DNA from: Nitrospira sp.
Lineage (GTDB): Bacteria; Nitrospirota; Nitrospiria; Nitrospirales; Nitrospiraceae
DNA length: 64,000 bases
Assembly (NCBI GenBank): GCA_030692565.1
Contig: JAUYAO010000058.1
Coordinates: 434,001-498,000 of the forward strand
Reading direction: 5' to 3'
Shown here: positions 35,299-44,718 of the stretch, piece by piece
Position numbering within the stretch: position 1 is the stretch's first letter
How the letters are laid out: each line of letters opens with the position of its first letter
Translations under genes and position numbers: made by a program
Notes under the pieces: model-generated
The model's input: the letters and a program-made list of their open reading frames with translations, nothing else
Told to the model about the DNA's origin: nothing
The model's database searches: none

Positions 35299-35516
35299 GA
35301 AGCGACGGGAAGCATTCGGGCTTTGGCTTCTTCGAGGAAGGCAATCACTTGCTCACGCGTGACAGTGGGAAACCCGTCGAGGAACTCATCGATTGTCTGC
35401 CCTCCCTCCAAATACTCGATGAGGGTCTGCACCGGAACTCGCGTATCGCGAAAGACCGGCGTTCCGCCCAGAATATCAGGCGTGGAGGTAATGAGGGGTG
35501 GCTTCGCAGTCGTCAT
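35295..35516 (-). CDS. DUF433 antitoxin
   Basis: 73 residues starting MTTAKPPLITSTPDILGG, then TPVFRDTRVPVQTLIEYL and a C-terminal helical part. DUF433 proteins carry a winged-helix or HTH fold and pair with DUF5615 toxins. The stop overlaps the toxin start by four bases, the usual antitoxin-first order. The start at 35516 fits the family; the longer upstream frame looks non-coding. Confidence 0.88.
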   Translation of the reverse strand: MTTAKPPLITSTPDILGGTPVFRDTRVPVQTLIEYLEGGQTIDEFLDGFPTVTREQVIAFLEEAKARMLPVAS

Positions 35517-35596
35517 AACGAATCCTGTAGGTGGCTTAAATTCTAAGCCAGCAGGCTGGAGAAAGCAATTTCTGGCCGCCGTGCGCGGATAGGCCT

Positions 35597-35631
35597 GCAA
35601 TGTTGGATGGCAAGACCCGACCCCTTATCTG
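35597..35631 (+). repeat. 35-bp dispersed repeat, copy 2
   Basis: GCAATGTTGGATGGCAAGAC plus CCGACCCCTTATCTG; 31 of 35 bases match copy 1. Downstream, at 35662-35675, the string GACCCTCAATCTTC is shared with the third relative near 36947. Confidence 0.7.
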
Positions 35632-35682
35632 GGACTCACAAGAATTCAATACTCATACTCGACCCTCAATCTTCACTGCCTC

Positions 35683-36741
35683 CTAGTGGTCATGTCGGTG
35701 ATGCAGTTCCGACAGGTGCGGGTGATCATGGGTGAGGGGCAAGTGCTGGTGCGGGTGCGCATGTGGTCCACGAAGAAAATTCTCCCCGTCATGCCGGTGA
35801 TCGTGATGATCTTCGTGCTGATGAACATGGTCATGTTCTAACGCCTCATGCCTGTGGGCATGCGCGTGATGTGCCCGGAGGAGCAGTGAGATTCCAAGCA
35901 GCATGAGCGCAGTAGCGATCGCGTCTTGCATGTTCCATCGCTCGCCCAAGACCGGCACGGCAACCAGCGCGCCGATGAAGGGAGCGGTGGCAAAGAACCC
36001 CGCCTCACGCGCCGCGCCGAGCAGCCGGAGGGCACGCATGTCGAGCACCAAACTCACCCCATAACTGACGAGTCCCAGCAGCAATGCCGCCAGCGTCATC
36101 CTGACCGAGGGCCACGGTTGGCTGGTGAGAACCGCCAGGCCGAGCATCCCGAGACCGGCGCCGAGGGTCTTGATGCGCGTGACCACCAGTGGATCGCGAA
36201 GCGAGAGACGTTGACTCAGATTGTTATCGATCGCCCAGCAGAGACAGGCCCCCAGCACGGCAAGAATGCCAACGAGGTCGCCACGGATCGCGCCGGGCTG
36301 ATAGGTGAGTATCCCTGCCGCAACAACGATCGCGAGGACGCCGGCTAGTTCGAGTCGTCCCAAATGTTCGCGAAAGACCAGCACGGCAACCAGCACGGTG
36401 AAGGGCGCTTCCAGATTCAAGAGCAATGAGGTCAGAACGCCTGACAGGCGCTCCAGTCCCCACAACATCAGAAAGGGACCGAGCATCCCTCCGGTAAGAA
36501 TCACCCCTGCCAGCAATCCAACATCGACCCGACGAACCGGGGCCTCTTGTACGCCACGCTGAAACGGACGACCGGTTATCTCAAATAGGAGCAATCCCAG
36601 GCCCGCGCCAAGGTAGAGCAAGCCTGCGATCAGCATCGGGCCACTCTCCGGCAGCAACAGCTTGGCGAACGGAGGACTGATGCCGAACAACAGGGCAGCA
36701 GCAAGCCCGAAGAACGCTCCTTGCCGTTTCGAAGAACTCAT
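35683..36741 (-). CDS. EamA/DMT-family transporter with His-rich cytoplasmic tail
   Basis: 352 residues. About ten membrane segments and two EamA repeats are visible (first: FFGLAAALLFGISPPFAKLL; second: LVGILAVLGACLCWAIDNN). The last 64 residues contain 23 histidines and many Asp/Glu (for example HDHVHQHEDHHDHRHDG), a composition seen in Ni, Co and Zn exporters or metal chaperones. This suggests metal sensing or export, although most EamA proteins carry metabolites. The ATG at 36741 fits the domain start. It is an accessory gene between two repeat copies. Confidence 0.87.
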   Translation of the reverse strand: MSSSKRQGAFFGLAAALLFGISPPFAKLLLPESGPMLIAGLLYLGAGLGLLLFEITGRPFQRGVQEAPVRRVDVGLLAGVILTGGMLGPFLMLWGLERLSGVLTSLLLNLEAPFTVLVAVLVFREHLGRLELAGVLAIVVAAGILTYQPGAIRGDLVGILAVLGACLCWAIDNNLSQRLSLRDPLVVTRIKTLGAGLGMLGLAVLTSQPWPSVRMTLAALLLGLVSYGVSLVLDMRALRLLGAAREAGFFATAPFIGALVAVPVLGERWNMQDAIATALMLLGISLLLRAHHAHAHRHEALEHDHVHQHEDHHDHRHDGENFLRGPHAHPHQHLPLTHDHPHLSELHHRHDH

Positions 36742-36926
36742 GAAAAGGCAGCTTACCGAGGATGAAAGGAAGGTGCAACGGATCAGACGGTACCGACGGC
36801 CTGGCCGGACATTACCACCCCGGGCAGTGGCGGGAAGCAAGTGGGGGTTAGATCCCCTCAATCAGTTTCAAGCGCTGGGACACCCCGTGCCGCGAAAAGG
36901 CGAATTAATGGATTTCTTCGCCGCGT

Positions 36927-36959
36927 GATATTGGATCGCAAGACCTAGCCCTCAATCTT
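36927..36959 (+). repeat. Dispersed repeat, diverged copy 3
   Basis: GATATTGGATCGCAAGACCT followed by AGCCCTCAATCTT. Same orientation as the other two copies. It lies immediately downstream of the broken restriction-modification gene. Confidence 0.55.
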
Positions 36960-36971
36960 CTATCATTTCTT

Positions 36972-38036
36972 CTACCGATTTGCGCGTTTTTGCATTTCGT
37001 TTACTATTGAGACGGTCCGAATACTCACAGTGGTCACACGCATCAGCAGGTCGATGACCTTCTCTTTGTAGTCCGCGAAGCGGTAGGTGTCGAACTTCTC
37101 GCGGATCGTTGGGTCCTTGGGTTTCTTTTCTTTGTACTGGTCGAGAATCCATTCCAGCGCGGAGCGATTGCCAAGGGTATAAGTCCAGGCCTCTCGCGGG
37201 ATGCCGGAGAGCGTGGTTTCGCTGTCGATCACGATACAGCCCGCATCTTTGTCGGCTTTGAGCATCGCCTTGGGTGCCATGCCAGCCTTGAGCGACTTCT
37301 CATCAGGGATGTCGGTACGTGTGAGCTTTGCTGGCGCAGCCTGCTCGAAGCCGATGTGCAGCTCCATCAACTCCTTGCCCCAGTCGGCCCATTGCCAGAA
37401 ATCGGCATAGAATGGAATGCGCGGGAACTCTCTCCTCAGATTCTGCGCATATTTCTCGCGGTAGGCCGGGTCGTGAAAAACGCCGTACACGTAATGAAAG
37501 ATCGCTTCTTTTGTGATCGGGCGGTTTTGCTTGGTCCGGCCTGGTTGGTACTGCTTCTTGAACTGGTCGAGCGCCCAGTCGGTGATGTTATCCGTGCGAT
37601 TCCCTGCATCGTCATATCGATAGAGTGGAAGGCACTCTGACCCTGCCGCCGCTCCAACGAAATGCAGGTCGCAGACCGTCTCCGCTGACCCAACCATGAA
37701 AGGCTTCTGCGAACCTGGTTGTGTGTACATGATGAGACGATTCGTATCCGCCTGCGTGGGCAGTATGCTTGCCCACTGGTACACCATTCCATTGAAGTGC
37801 CGATCGAAATAGAACCACTGTTTGCAGAATGGTCGATAGAGACTTGGGACGATCGCCTCTTTGTTAAAATGCTTCTCGATTCCCCGGTTGAGGTACTTAT
37901 CGAGCTCGCGATCCCACTTAATTAGGTTTTTGGTTTGATGCTTGCCAGTTATTCTCTCCCGCTCATACTGTTCCACAAAGAATTTCATCTTCGCTTCGAG
38001 CGCCTTTGATGAGAAGTCATAAACCCACTCATCGCG
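36972..38036 (-). pseudogene. Restriction-modification enzyme, C-terminal (specificity) part after an in-frame TAG
   Basis: This is the 3' segment of one long frame (36972-40046, 1025 codons) of a Type IIG/Type ISP-like enzyme. Directly after the TAG at 38037-38039 the frame continues RDEWVYDF, exactly the motif expected there in the family, and then the DNA-recognition domain (about 350 codons) follows without any shift. A new start is only available at the ATG at 37988, 16 codons after the stop. The product alone would lack the methylase, so the segment is probably not functional on its own. Confidence 0.8.
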
Positions 38037-39683
38037 CTAAGTTTTCACACCCGCCGAAAAGAGCTTGAAGATAGCTCGCTCAGATCTTTTGCTCTTTGCC
38101 GCTTTCGTGGTCTTATCAAGAACTGGCAATAACGAATCGAAGTCATTGGGTGTTTGGTTAATCCAATTGTTCTTGGGATCTGGCTTTGTCTCCTCTCGCT
38201 CGGCTGTTTCCAACTTTGTATTTCCGAGAAAGGCGAGCTTCTCTTCAGCCGTTTCCATCTCAGGGCGGCGTGAGGAGAAGATGCGGCATCCCTGCGCTCT
38301 GTGACGCCTCACAAGAAAGCTAATGGCTACCCCCGTCTGAATCCCAAAGACATTATGGGTCGTACCAGATAATTTAGGATTCTCCCGCACATCACCCCCA
38401 AGATCGACAACCCATACTTCGTTGAACTCGGTTGTGAGGGCCTTTCGGAAACCATCAAACGTCAGGCTGTCGAGAAAACTTCTGTTGCTAATGAACGCCA
38501 GCACACCGTTCTCAGCTAAGCGGTCGCTGGCCCACCTGAAGAACCGGACATACATGTCATAGAGGGCAATCTGATTCTGTGCCGTTCCTAACTCCTGGTA
38601 AGTCTCCCGAATACGGGCATCGACATGCTGATAGGGCCGGTTCGGATTCTTGAGATTGAAATTCTCCTGCCACGCGTTGTACGGCGGATTGCCGAGAATC
38701 ACACTGATCTTTCGCCCATTCTGGCGTTTGATGCGCGCGACGTTCTCCTCACTCACGCTCCCAAACAACGCGCCCTGAGACATATGTTGCGCGGTATGGA
38801 GCCCGACGTTATCGAGCGTATCGACGAAACAGAGGTTGGGGAATTCGAGATACTGGCCGGTGATGGCCGCATAGGTCGCTTCGATGTTCAAGTTCGCCAC
38901 GTAGTACGGGAGAATCGCCACTTCATTGGCATGCAGTTCTTGCAGATATTTGTGTTTCAGCTTGGCTGGCTGACCCCGGAAGTGTTCAAGAAGTTCGGTG
39001 ATGAATGTGCCGGTGCCGGTGGCCGAGTCAAGAATTTCGACTTCGTGGTCGATGAGGTTCTTGCCGAAGTGCTTTTCACAGAGCCAATCGGCGCTTTCGA
39101 TCATGAAGCGCACGATCTCATTTGGCGTATAGACCACGCCAAGCCGGTCGGCCGGTTTCTTATTGTAGACCTTGTAGAAGTTTTCGTAGATGACCTTGAG
39201 GAAGGCCTGCTTCTCGTTGTGGCGTTCGATCTGCGCGGCGGCCGCGCTGATGGCCGAGTAGTAGGGGGCCAGCGCCTTGAGCGACTGAAACTTGGTGTTG
39301 CCGGTGAAGAAGGTGGCTTCCAGCTTGTAGAGCTCACGCGCGACGTTGTTGTCTTTGTGAAACGGCGTGTCGGGGAAGACCTTCGCGAAAATCTCTTCCG
39401 TCAGCACATGCTGGATCAGCATCTCTCGCACATCGGCGTCCGTGAGGCTGGGGTTGATGGCCTCCTGCGCGTGGACGAGGAAGCGTTCTGATGCCTTGCG
39501 GAATTCGGGATTCTCCGTATGCGCGCGCTCGATCATGCCTCGCAGCGCTTCGAGCACGGCCGGCAAGTCGGTCTTGAACTGCTCGACCGCCTTCCTGAAT
39601 TCGGCAATCTCGGTTCGCTCATAGCTGAAGAAGAGCGTGAGCAGCTTCTTGAGTGCATCGACATCCTCGACCGGGCACTCCAT
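38037..39683 (-). pseudogene. Restriction-modification enzyme, central N6-adenine methylase part
   Basis: 548 residues from ATG 39683 to a premature TAG. The linker region starts MECPVEDVDALKKLL, the methylase domain carries the SAM-binding motif DSATGTGTFITEL and the catalytic motif ILGNPPYNAW (NPPY of N6-adenine methyltransferases). The upstream end is separated from the nuclease part by a TGA at 39687-39689 and a single Val codon, all in one frame. The methylase domain itself looks intact and could still be translated, but without its recognition domain. Confidence 0.8.
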
Positions 39684-39686
39684 TAC

Positions 39687-40046
39687 TCATTGCCCGTTCT
39701 GTATCAGCACGGCGCGGGTGGTGTCCGCGAAGATGATGTTGTCTTTTGGGTAGCCGCGCTTGAACTTGTTGATGATCTCTTCATCGAGATCATCTGTGCT
39801 GTCCTTGGCCTCCCGGTAGCCGAACGGCACGCGCAGTTCGTAGAGCAACGCGCCATCGACGTAGCGTTTCTCCCTGGTCAGCGTGTCGAGTTTGTATTCC
39901 GGGATGAAAACGAGATTATGCTGCTTGCCCCAGCTTTTGAGCAGGTCCTTGAACGCCTCGCGCAGCACGGTTTCGCGCGTGGTGCCGGAAACCTTGCGGA
40001 GATCCTGCAACTGGTTGAGGGAGTGCTGGATGAGTGCGTGGCTCAC
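39687..40046 (-). pseudogene. Restriction-modification enzyme, N-terminal nuclease part
   Basis: 119 residues from a GTG at 40046 to a premature TGA. A PD-(D/E)XK-type nuclease core is visible: Asp in RYVDGALLYEL and the E-x-K in PFGYREAKD, followed by the family sequence RGYPKDNIIFADT and LIQNGQ. In related enzymes the frame would continue across the TGA into VMECPVEDV. A CGA-to-TGA transition would explain it (inference). The first domain alone would be a truncated nuclease. Confidence 0.78.
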
Positions 40047-40247
40047 TACAGAAGAATCCTTGCGTGCGTGAGACTGATCGACCGGGGAAGAACAACGACA
40101 GGCTACGTTTTGCGAGCAAGGGTGTCAACCCACTACAGCAAGGAATATCATCAACTGCTTGGCCATGTGAGTCCGACGATCTTCACTGAGCCAGGTGTTC
40201 CGATTGGAGAAGACGTGCGAGGGGTCTTCTTGCCTGGGATAGGATCG

Positions 40248-40276
40248 TTGCCGCAATATGCGCAGAGCCGTACAAT
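40248..40276 (+). promoter_or_regulatory. Possible sigma-70 promoter for the binding-protein gene
   Basis: TTGCCG (40248-40253), a 17-base spacer and TACAAT (40271-40276), just upstream of AGGAGG and the ATG at 40302. Confidence 0.4.
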
Positions 40277-40301
40277 GTCGTGAAGATTACAGGAGGATCA
40301 T

Positions 40302-41543
40302 ATGACTGCATTCTCACGCAGACGATTTCTTCAGCTGACAGCCGCAACCGGCGGCGCCTTGGTGTTTGGCGATCTGATCGACCGGGTTCTGGACGTCAGC
40401 GGCCGAGCTCACGCTGCAGTAGGTGAGCCGATTAAGATCGGGATACTTGATCCATTGTCGAGCCCGTATAAGACCTCCTCCATTCATGACGTCCATGGGG
40501 CGAATGTGGCGGTGGATCTTTTTAATAAACGGGGTGGCGTGCTGGGGCGTCCGGTGGTGATTCTCGAAGCCGATGACGCTTCGAATTCTGAGCAGGCTCT
40601 GAAAGTCGCCACCAAGTTCATCAAGGAGGATCACGTTGATGTGCTCATGGGTACGTTCAACGGGGATTGCGCGCTGGTAGTAAGCGAATTGGCTCAAAGA
40701 GAAAACAAGCTGTTCATGGTGACCGGGTCTCATCTTCCCGAGTTAAGCGGCGTCGCATGTAATTCCCACACATTTGTCTTCATGCCCCACGCAAAAATGT
40801 TGGCGCAAGCGGTGGTGCCGCATCTGGTGAAGGCCTATGGGACTCGCTGGTACATGATTACGACGAGTACGCTCGACGGCAAAGCCGCCGCGCAGGCCAT
40901 GGTTGAGGCGGCAGAGGCGCATAAGGTGGAGTTGGTCGGCGAAGCCTTGATGCCTTTTGGTTCCACGGACTTTGTGTCGGCGCTCAGCGCGGCGAAGGCC
41001 AAGGAGCCAACGGCGATCATTCTCAATCTCTATGGATGGGATCTCGTGCATGCGTTGAAGGGGTACGGCAAGCTGGAATTGGCCAAGGAGAAGATCGGGA
41101 TCGGCGGGATGATCAGCGGTGAACAGATTGGGCGCCCGCTGGGTTATGCCAACAATGCAGGAATTTGGGGCCTCATCTGGGACCCCAAGATCAACACCGA
41201 GAGTTCAACGCGATTCATCCAAGGCGTGATTGATAAGTACAACCATACGCCGACCTCCCGGTGTTATTTGGGGTATGCCGCGATGACGCAGATCCTTGAC
41301 GCGATCCAGCGCGCTGGTTCAACCGAGACGGCCGCACTGATCAAGGCATTGGAAGGGCATGAGTTCGATGGGCTGAAGGAAGGACGGTCTATTTTTCGGG
41401 CGTCGGATCACCAGCACGTGCAGGATGTTCTGGTAGGGGAAGCCTTTGGAAAAGAATTGGGGATGGGCCACTACAAGATTCTCGCAACGGTGCCGGGCCT
41501 CGCTAATATTGGGGCGGCGGACCAGCAGCACTGCAAATTGTAA
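40302..41543 (+). CDS. Tat-exported ABC-type substrate-binding protein (UrtA/branched-chain family)
   Basis: 413 residues. The N terminus SRRRFLQLTAATGG is a twin-arginine signal, so the folded protein leaves through Tat. The body is a type I periplasmic-binding fold: PIKIGILDPLSSPYKTSS, GVLGRPVVILEADD and GTFNGDCALVVSELAQ. The closest functional relatives are urea (UrtA) and amide- or branched-chain amino acid-binding proteins. No permease or ATPase gene is nearby, so it is an orphan whose transporter lies elsewhere, or a sensory binding protein. Confidence 0.85.
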   Translation: MTAFSRRRFLQLTAATGGALVFGDLIDRVLDVSGRAHAAVGEPIKIGILDPLSSPYKTSSIHDVHGANVAVDLFNKRGGVLGRPVVILEADDASNSEQALKVATKFIKEDHVDVLMGTFNGDCALVVSELAQRENKLFMVTGSHLPELSGVACNSHTFVFMPHAKMLAQAVVPHLVKAYGTRWYMITTSTLDGKAAAQAMVEAAEAHKVELVGEALMPFGSTDFVSALSAAKAKEPTAIILNLYGWDLVHALKGYGKLELAKEKIGIGGMISGEQIGRPLGYANNAGIWGLIWDPKINTESSTRFIQGVIDKYNHTPTSRCYLGYAAMTQILDAIQRAGSTETAALIKALEGHEFDGLKEGRSIFRASDHQHVQDVLVGEAFGKELGMGHYKILATVPGLANIGAADQQHCKL

Positions 41544-41546
41544 GGG

Positions 41547-41577
41547 CCCTACAGAGCCGAGGGTTTTCCGTGTAGGG
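41547..41577 (+). terminator. Weak hairpin after the binding-protein gene
   Basis: The inverted repeat CCCTACA...TGTAGGG (41547-41553 and 41571-41577) lies three bases after the stop. There is no T-run, so this is only a weak terminator candidate. Confidence 0.3.
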
Positions 41578-41714
41578 AGCTCATCCTGACTCCGTCAGTT
41601 TAGGTAGGCAAGACCGCGATCGCGGCGCGGCTACTTCTGCGTTGGATAATGATGATGTGGGGCAGAGTGCCGCCTATCGCGACCCCCTGCCCCCGCTCAG
41701 TGGAGATGAGCGAC

Positions 41715-42884
41715 TTACTTGGTGACGCGGATTTCGACCCGGCGGTTCTTTGCCCGGCCTGCGTCGGTCGTATTCGGACCCACGGGCTTGGTGTCGGCAT
41801 AGCCGTGTGTCGTAGCCGCGCCCAAGCCACCTTCTGTCAGGGCTTTAGCCGCGTTGGCCGCCCGTGCTTCAGAGAGTTCCTTGTTCGTCGGGAACGTCTT
41901 TTTCAGCGAGCTCTTGATCGGCCGGTTGTCCGTATGTCCGTCCACCGCCACTTTATATTCAGGGAAATCTTTGAGGATGGCACCAACCTGCTTCAGCGCA
42001 TCGGCGCCCGCCGGTTTCAGTTGATCTTCTCCCGAGCCGAACAGGTAGCCTGACGCCAGGTTGATGAGCAATCGCTCGTTATTCAGATCGACGGCGATCG
42101 TCTGCTTGTCGATCTGCGGCTTCAAGGCTCGGATCAAGCCGCGCTGCGCTTCTTTCAATTTCGCCATCTCAGAGGACAGATCACCACGGAGGCCCGCGAG
42201 CTCTTTGTCCCGATCCGCCAACATCTTCTCGAGTTCCGCGACGCGTTGTCTGCAGGCGGCGAGTTCGGCTGCCATCTTGTCTTTATCACCGGCGGCCCCG
42301 CCCATGGCGGCGAGCTGAGAGGTGAGGTCCGCGTTGCGCTGTTTGGCTGCGGCGAGTTCTGTGACCAGTTTCTCTTTGTCCACGGCTCCGGCTTGAAGCG
42401 CGGTGAGTTGTGACTGGGCTGCTGCGAGATCGGTTGCCAGTTTATCTTTGTCGCCGCCTGCAGACGCCTGGGCGGCGGCCAACTGCCGTTCCAGTTCTGC
42501 CGTGCGGGCTTTCGATTGATTGAGGTCGCTTTGTGTGGAAGAGAGTTGGCTCGCGAGCTTCGAAGAGTCACCGGCGCTTGAGCGGAGAGCGGCCAATTCC
42601 CGGTCACGATCAGCCAGTTGGCTTTCGAGCGCTCTTACACGGTCGCTGAGCACTCCGTTTTCTTTCTTGGCCGCGGCGAGCTCATCGGCGAGCCGCTGCC
42701 GTTCCTTTTCCAGCGCGGCGAGACGAGCGGCCATGTCTTTGGAGGGGTTGTCGGCATCCCACTGATTACGATGACGGTATTCATAGCCGCCGTCACAGCA
42801 GATGGCGTTCCAATCAAGCGCGGCGGCATTGCCTGCGATCGAGAGAAGGCCGAGGCCCAGAATGGATATGCGAATCGATTTCAT
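41715..42884 (-). CDS. OmpA-family protein with long periplasmic coiled coil
   Basis: 389 residues from ATG 42884 (AAAGGAG ahead). After a signal peptide ending at about ALD, residues 50-245 form a heptad-rich coiled coil of repeated units (KLASQLSSTQSDLNQSK; KLATDLAAAQSQLTALQ; KLVTELAAAKQRNADLT). The last 130 residues are an OmpA-like peptidoglycan-binding domain with VDGHTDNRPI and AKNRRVEIRV. The structure suggests an envelope spacer or tether bound to peptidoglycan. Two Cys follow the signal peptide (ICCDGGYEY). Confidence 0.87.
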   Translation of the reverse strand: MKSIRISILGLGLLSIAGNAAALDWNAICCDGGYEYRHRNQWDADNPSKDMAARLAALEKERQRLADELAAAKKENGVLSDRVRALESQLADRDRELAALRSSAGDSSKLASQLSSTQSDLNQSKARTAELERQLAAAQASAGGDKDKLATDLAAAQSQLTALQAGAVDKEKLVTELAAAKQRNADLTSQLAAMGGAAGDKDKMAAELAACRQRVAELEKMLADRDKELAGLRGDLSSEMAKLKEAQRGLIRALKPQIDKQTIAVDLNNERLLINLASGYLFGSGEDQLKPAGADALKQVGAILKDFPEYKVAVDGHTDNRPIKSSLKKTFPTNKELSEARAANAAKALTEGGLGAATTHGYADTKPVGPNTTDAGRAKNRRVEIRVTK

Positions 42885-42940
42885 GCGTACTCCTTTTGTG
42901 TTGACGCGCTGCATGCGGACTTGTGGTTTGGGTCTGAGTG

Positions 42941-43354
42941 TTAGTGCTTCCCCTTGAGGGCGTCGCGAATCTCCATGAGCAGCTTTTCTTCATTCGTCGG
43001 GCCGGCCGGCGGCGCCGGAGGGGCTTCTTTCTTGAAGCGGTTCATCTGCTTCACCAGCAGAAAGATCACGAAGGCGAGGATGATGAAGTCGAAAGTGGCC
43101 TGCAGAAAGACCCCGTAGTTGATGGTGGGTGCTCCAGCGGCTTTGGCGGCGATCAGCGAGGGCTGCGGTGTGCCGGAGAGATTGATGAACAGGCTGGAGA
43201 AGTCCACCTTTCCCATCAGCAGTCCCAGGGGAGGCATCATCACATCGCTCACGAGCGATGACACGATTTTCCCGAACGCGCCGCCGATGATGACACCGAT
43301 AGCCATATCGACGACGTTTCCCTTCATGGCGAACTCTTTAAATTCTTTTAACAT
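42941..43354 (-). CDS. mscL: Large-conductance mechanosensitive channel MscL
   Basis: 137 residues. The N-terminal helix and first membrane segment ([21 protein letters not shown]) are the MscL signature; the second segment is [15 protein letters not shown], followed by the C-terminal helix [14 protein letters not shown]. MscL opens under hypo-osmotic shock. AGGAGG precedes the start. It sits between the OmpA-like and DUF481 genes, a cluster of envelope genes on the minus strand. Confidence 0.96.
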   Translation of the reverse strand: MLKEFKEFAMKGNVVDMAIGVIIGGAFGKIVSSLVSDVMMPPLGLLMGKVDFSSLFINLSGTPQPSLIAAKAAGAPTINYGVFLQATFDFIILAFVIFLLVKQMNRFKKEAPPAPPAGPTNEEKLLMEIRDALKGKH

Positions 43355-43406
43355 CGTTTGTCCTCCTTAGAGGATGAGAGGGTGAGTTGCGTGCTGAGAG
43401 TGTACA

Positions 43407-44492
43407 CTATCGCTTCCTGGTCGTATCGAAGCTGTATCCGAGGGTGAAGAGATACAGATTATCGGTGTCGCCGGTGCCTGGCGCGGGCCGACTGTTGTAT
43501 CGCGTCGTCACTTGAAGGCCGCTCACGAACCCTTCCCAGATTTTGAATCGGACCCCGTTATCCATGGTTAAAAAGTAGTTCGAGGCGTTTTGCATCGAGG
43601 GGTAAAACTCGTTGTAGTGGTAAAAGGTGATGCGATCGTCAAGCAGCGGCCAATTCCATTTCATCGAGACGCGGGCACGGAGACTTGACTGATCGTCCGC
43701 GACCCGGAAGTCTTCATTGAAGAAGGACACGCCGGCTTCCGTATAGAAGGTCATGTCTTTGAAGATGCCGTTGAAATCTCCCCGTTCGATGAATTGATAG
43801 CCGGGACCGGACGACAGAGCGGTTCGCATCTTGAGGTCCTGGAAGCGATCGTTCTCGAAGTAGGCCGAGGCAAACCAGTAAAAACGCTTAGTGATGAAGA
43901 AGTCGAGCTTGATGGTGCCGCGGGCGTTCCGCGCAATGAGTGTGTTGGCATTGTCGCCGTAGACATAGCGCCCATTGATCGAAAGCCGGAGTTGTTCGCT
44001 GCGGGCGACGAAGTCTCCCAGCAAGCTGGCGTTCTTGAGATGGCTGTTGCCGGTGGTCTGGGAGTAGCCTCCCGTGAGACTGCCTGAGTAAATGACCGGC
44101 GGCTGAACCAAGGGATTGACGGATCCGATGGCATCAAGCGGAACGGTGAGCGAGCCTTTGAGCGGTTCAGATTGGATATTCAGGTTGCCGTCAGCTCCGG
44201 CCGTTGCGGTCCCCACCAGCACACTACCTTCTTTGAGATGAAACGGGATTGGATGGTTGACGGCGAGTTTGGCGACGTCGCTCCACTTCACCTTGATGAC
44301 ATTGTCAGGGCTGGATGGGGTTTTCATGACGAGCACGCCGCCTGCCATCTCGATGACTTCTCCATAGATGTTGCTGCCGTCCTTGAGGGTCACGACGTCG
44401 AGCGGGGGCGCGGGAGCATCGGCTGCCATTGCAGTGGCGACTCCACAGAGTACGGCTGTAAAGATTGCCAATGCGGCGAACAGGTTCTTCAT
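43407..44492 (-). CDS. DUF481 outer-membrane beta-barrel protein
   Basis: 361 residues from ATG 44492 (GAGGAGG ahead). A signal peptide (LFAALAIFTAVLCG) is followed by a small SH3-like N-terminal part (VVTLKDGSNIYGEVIEMAGG) and, from about residue 125, an alternating beta-barrel of the DUF481 type (GSLTGGYSQTTGNSH and LFTLGYSFDTTRKR at the C terminus). DUF481 proteins form outer-membrane barrels of unknown cargo. The upstream longer frame lacks a signal peptide at its start and was rejected. Confidence 0.85.
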   Translation of the reverse strand: MKNLFAALAIFTAVLCGVATAMAADAPAPPLDVVTLKDGSNIYGEVIEMAGGVLVMKTPSSPDNVIKVKWSDVAKLAVNHPIPFHLKEGSVLVGTATAGADGNLNIQSEPLKGSLTVPLDAIGSVNPLVQPPVIYSGSLTGGYSQTTGNSHLKNASLLGDFVARSEQLRLSINGRYVYGDNANTLIARNARGTIKLDFFITKRFYWFASAYFENDRFQDLKMRTALSSGPGYQFIERGDFNGIFKDMTFYTEAGVSFFNEDFRVADDQSSLRARVSMKWNWPLLDDRITFYHYNEFYPSMQNASNYFLTMDNGVRFKIWEGFVSGLQVTTRYNSRPAPGTGDTDNLYLFTLGYSFDTTRKR

Positions 44493-44598
44493 CTTTCCTC
44501 CTCTTGGTGTATGAAACGCGAAAATAGCGTAGTGACTCGGCGTCCTAAATAGCACTAGGGCCAATCGGCCCAGAATGCAACGGGGTTGTATACCCGAC

Positions 44599-44610
44599 CA
44601 ACCATGGTTG
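44599..44610. promoter_or_regulatory. 12-bp palindrome upstream of the DUF481 gene
   Basis: CAACCATGGTTG is a perfect palindrome, immediately followed by a second inverted repeat GGTTGTGCAACC. They lie about 110 bases before the DUF481 start and could be an operator; no regulator is assigned. Confidence 0.3.
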
Positions 44611-44718
44611 TGCAACCAGGACTCGTTAGCAGGGGCCGTTGTGCAAGGGGCGCAACATGGTGTTCGGGGATCCGAGTAATCGCGATGCCTGTATGTGTTC
44701 GTGAAATGTCCCGTTGTC

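Noticed and set aside
34261-36959. Integron-type attC sites
   Set aside because: GTTGRAT fits the RYYYAAC/GTTRRRY core on one side, but no paired inverse core, inner boxes or integrase could be found; simple dispersed repeats explain it.
39519-40283. Long plus-strand frame across the start of the restriction-modification gene
   Set aside because: Antisense shadow of the nuclease and methylase coding region; no Shine-Dalgarno sequence or family similarity.
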